The position numbers and the translations under genes are program-made. This document shows positions 63,040-64,000 of a DNA stretch of 64,000 bases, in pieces (the stretch's first letter is position 1; each line of letters starts with the position of its first letter). Under the pieces are notes generated by a model. That model searched no databases, was not told where the DNA came from, and saw only the letters and a program-made list of their open reading frames with translations. Source of the stretch: Forficula auricularia (lineage: Eukaryota > Arthropoda > Insecta > Dermaptera > Forficulidae); the NCBI GenBank assembly GCA_024734495.1, contig JALMQS010000073.1:4338985-4402984 (forward strand), in the 5' to 3' direction.

Positions 63040-63425
63040 TATTAAACTAGTAATTTGACTAACGAATTGCATCAAACAGAAGTCAAATTTTGGTGCATAT
63101 CGGCCTCAAAATGAAGGGAGGGAGGGGAGTGTAGGGTCAAAAAAATGAAAATCTTGGCCCTTGTACCAAACTCAACCAAATTTTGTATACATAATCAGTG
63201 GGGCCCCAGAAGACTAAAAGTGAAAAAACTAACGGCCCAAAATGGGGGGAGGGGTCAAAAAATGAAAACCTTGTACCTTGTACCAAAGTCACCCAAATTT
63301 TTTATACGTAATCAGTAGTCTAAAAATGTAAAACTAACCCCGCTACATGATTATAAACAATTTTTAAAATATTAAATACAAGAGAGGGGCCAGGGTGTAT
63401 GGTAAAGTCAAGTGGATGGCCACAT
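63040..63425 (-). repeat. TTTACCATACA dispersed repeat, inverse partial copy
   Basis: Minus-strand order: GGCCATCCACTTGACTTTACCATACACCCTGG, GGGG-TTAGTTTT, TATGTATACAAAATTTGGTTG, GATATGCACCAAAATTTGAC. It ends within the family's central part. Confidence 0.65.
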
Positions 63426-63469
63426 TTCCCTTTAAAATTATTGAAATTTTCTGTTTTTAACTATCAATT

Positions 63470-63855
63470 TGATATATTTATTATTTATTACAAAATATAT
63501 TTAAAAAAAAATAAAAAACATGCTTCTAAAAAGTACAAAATAATGTAATATTTAATCAAAAAGCGTGGGGCGCAGAAATATGTACTTTTAATTAATTTCG
63601 ACAAAGTGCCCCACGCTTTTTGATTAAGTATTACAGTATTTTGTCCTTTTTAGAAGGATATTTCTTACTTTTTTAAATATAATTTATTTTTTTACTTTTT
63701 AGTCTTAATTATTTTTATAGAGAAAGTTTGCGGAATTTAACAGAATGATATGTATTTATTTTAAATATTTTTATATAATTTCATTTAAATTGAGTTAGGT
63801 AAATAAAGTATTTTTACAGAGAAATGTTTGGGGAATTTAACTAAAAGCTAATATA
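63470..63855. mobile_element. second copy of the inner part of the 16.2-17.4 kb foldback
   Basis: ACATGCTTCTAAAAAGTACAAAATAATGTAAT and AAAAAGCGTGGGGCGC with inverse GCCCCACGCTTTTTGATTAAGTATTACA, then TTTTTATAGAGAAAG-TTTG-GGAATTTAAC twice. The same blocks lie, inverted, at 16,800-17,110. Confidence 0.7.
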
Positions 63856-63940
63856 AAGTGTTAAAAAAAAAATAATCTGCCTTGAGTGAGATTCGAAAAT
63901 ATGAGTTGAATTTAAGTAAGCTGAAAAAGTAGTTGATCAT

Positions 63941-64000
63941 TGGCTGGGGGCACTGGCGAGTCCCTGTAATCCAGCGTCTTGGAGGCCGGAATAAAGGATC
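63941..64000 (+). ncRNA. 7SL (SRP) RNA-like sequence, 5' part, cut by window end
   Basis: GCTGGGGGCACTGGCGAGTC, CCTGTAATCCAGC and GTCTTGGAGGCCGGAA match the Alu domain at the 5' end of 7SL RNA (GGCG-GTGCCTGTA-TCCCAGC----GGGAGGCTGAG, from memory of the family), including the conserved CCTGTAATCC loop region. It is the most GC-rich stretch near the right edge. Whether it is the functional gene or a 7SL-derived copy cannot be told from 60 bases. 7SL is the RNA scaffold of the signal recognition particle. Confidence 0.6.

Overview
This window is AT-rich nuclear DNA of an animal, most likely an insect. The evidence is spliced genes with long introns, Tc1- and mariner-type transposons, abundant palindromic (foldback) elements and TA-rich microsatellites. 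Only three host loci can be supported. (1) A ZNF800-like zinc-finger gene lies on the plus strand. It has seven exons between 24,858 and 44,301, and two more possible 3' exons reaching 52.2 kb. (2) The last two coding exons of an acid-sphingomyelinase-type gene lie on the minus strand at 58.3 and 61.6-61.8 kb; the rest of that gene lies beyond the right edge. (3) The start of a 7SL (SRP) RNA-like sequence is cut by the right edge at 63.94-64.0 kb.

Layout. 0-24.8 kb holds no recognisable host gene. It is a mosaic of decayed repeats: an hAT-type end, diverged AT-rich tandem repeats, foldbacks at 3.0-4.0, 5.0-6.0, 6.8-7.1, 8.4-9.3, 9.7-10.0, 10.4-10.7, 13.6-13.9, 14.8-15.3 and 16.2-17.4 kb, and a three-layer nest at 17.5-19.8 kb. 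24.8-44.3 kb is the zinc-finger gene. Its first large intron holds a 2-kb Tc1-like element with a 5'-truncated transposase, itself invaded by two other repeats, and a decayed mariner invaded by a 207-bp inverted-repeat element. Later introns hold two TTAA-flanked elements of one family, Harbinger-type MITEs and more foldbacks. 44.3-58.2 kb is repeats again: mariner deletion derivatives, TTAA- and TAA-flanked MITEs, a Ty3/Gypsy fragment and a GC-rich insert between 30-bp direct repeats. 58.3-64.0 kb is the sphingomyelinase 3' end, with a 1.45-kb hAT foldback and a ~106-bp minisatellite in its introns.

Main observation. Many of the palindromic elements carry a motif with hammerhead ribozyme topology: CUGANGA, one extra A or U, a short hairpin (stem II), GAAA, a very short self-complementary stem III and a cleavage-type UH, with flanks that pair as stem I. 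Across at least six families the stem I and stem II sequences differ completely but stay complementary, which is comparative support for a folded RNA. The palindromic arrangement puts a copy on each strand.

The zinc-finger gene reads well across all its splice junctions but has two or three single-base frame breaks. These may be assembly indels or early decay, and they decide where the protein ends.
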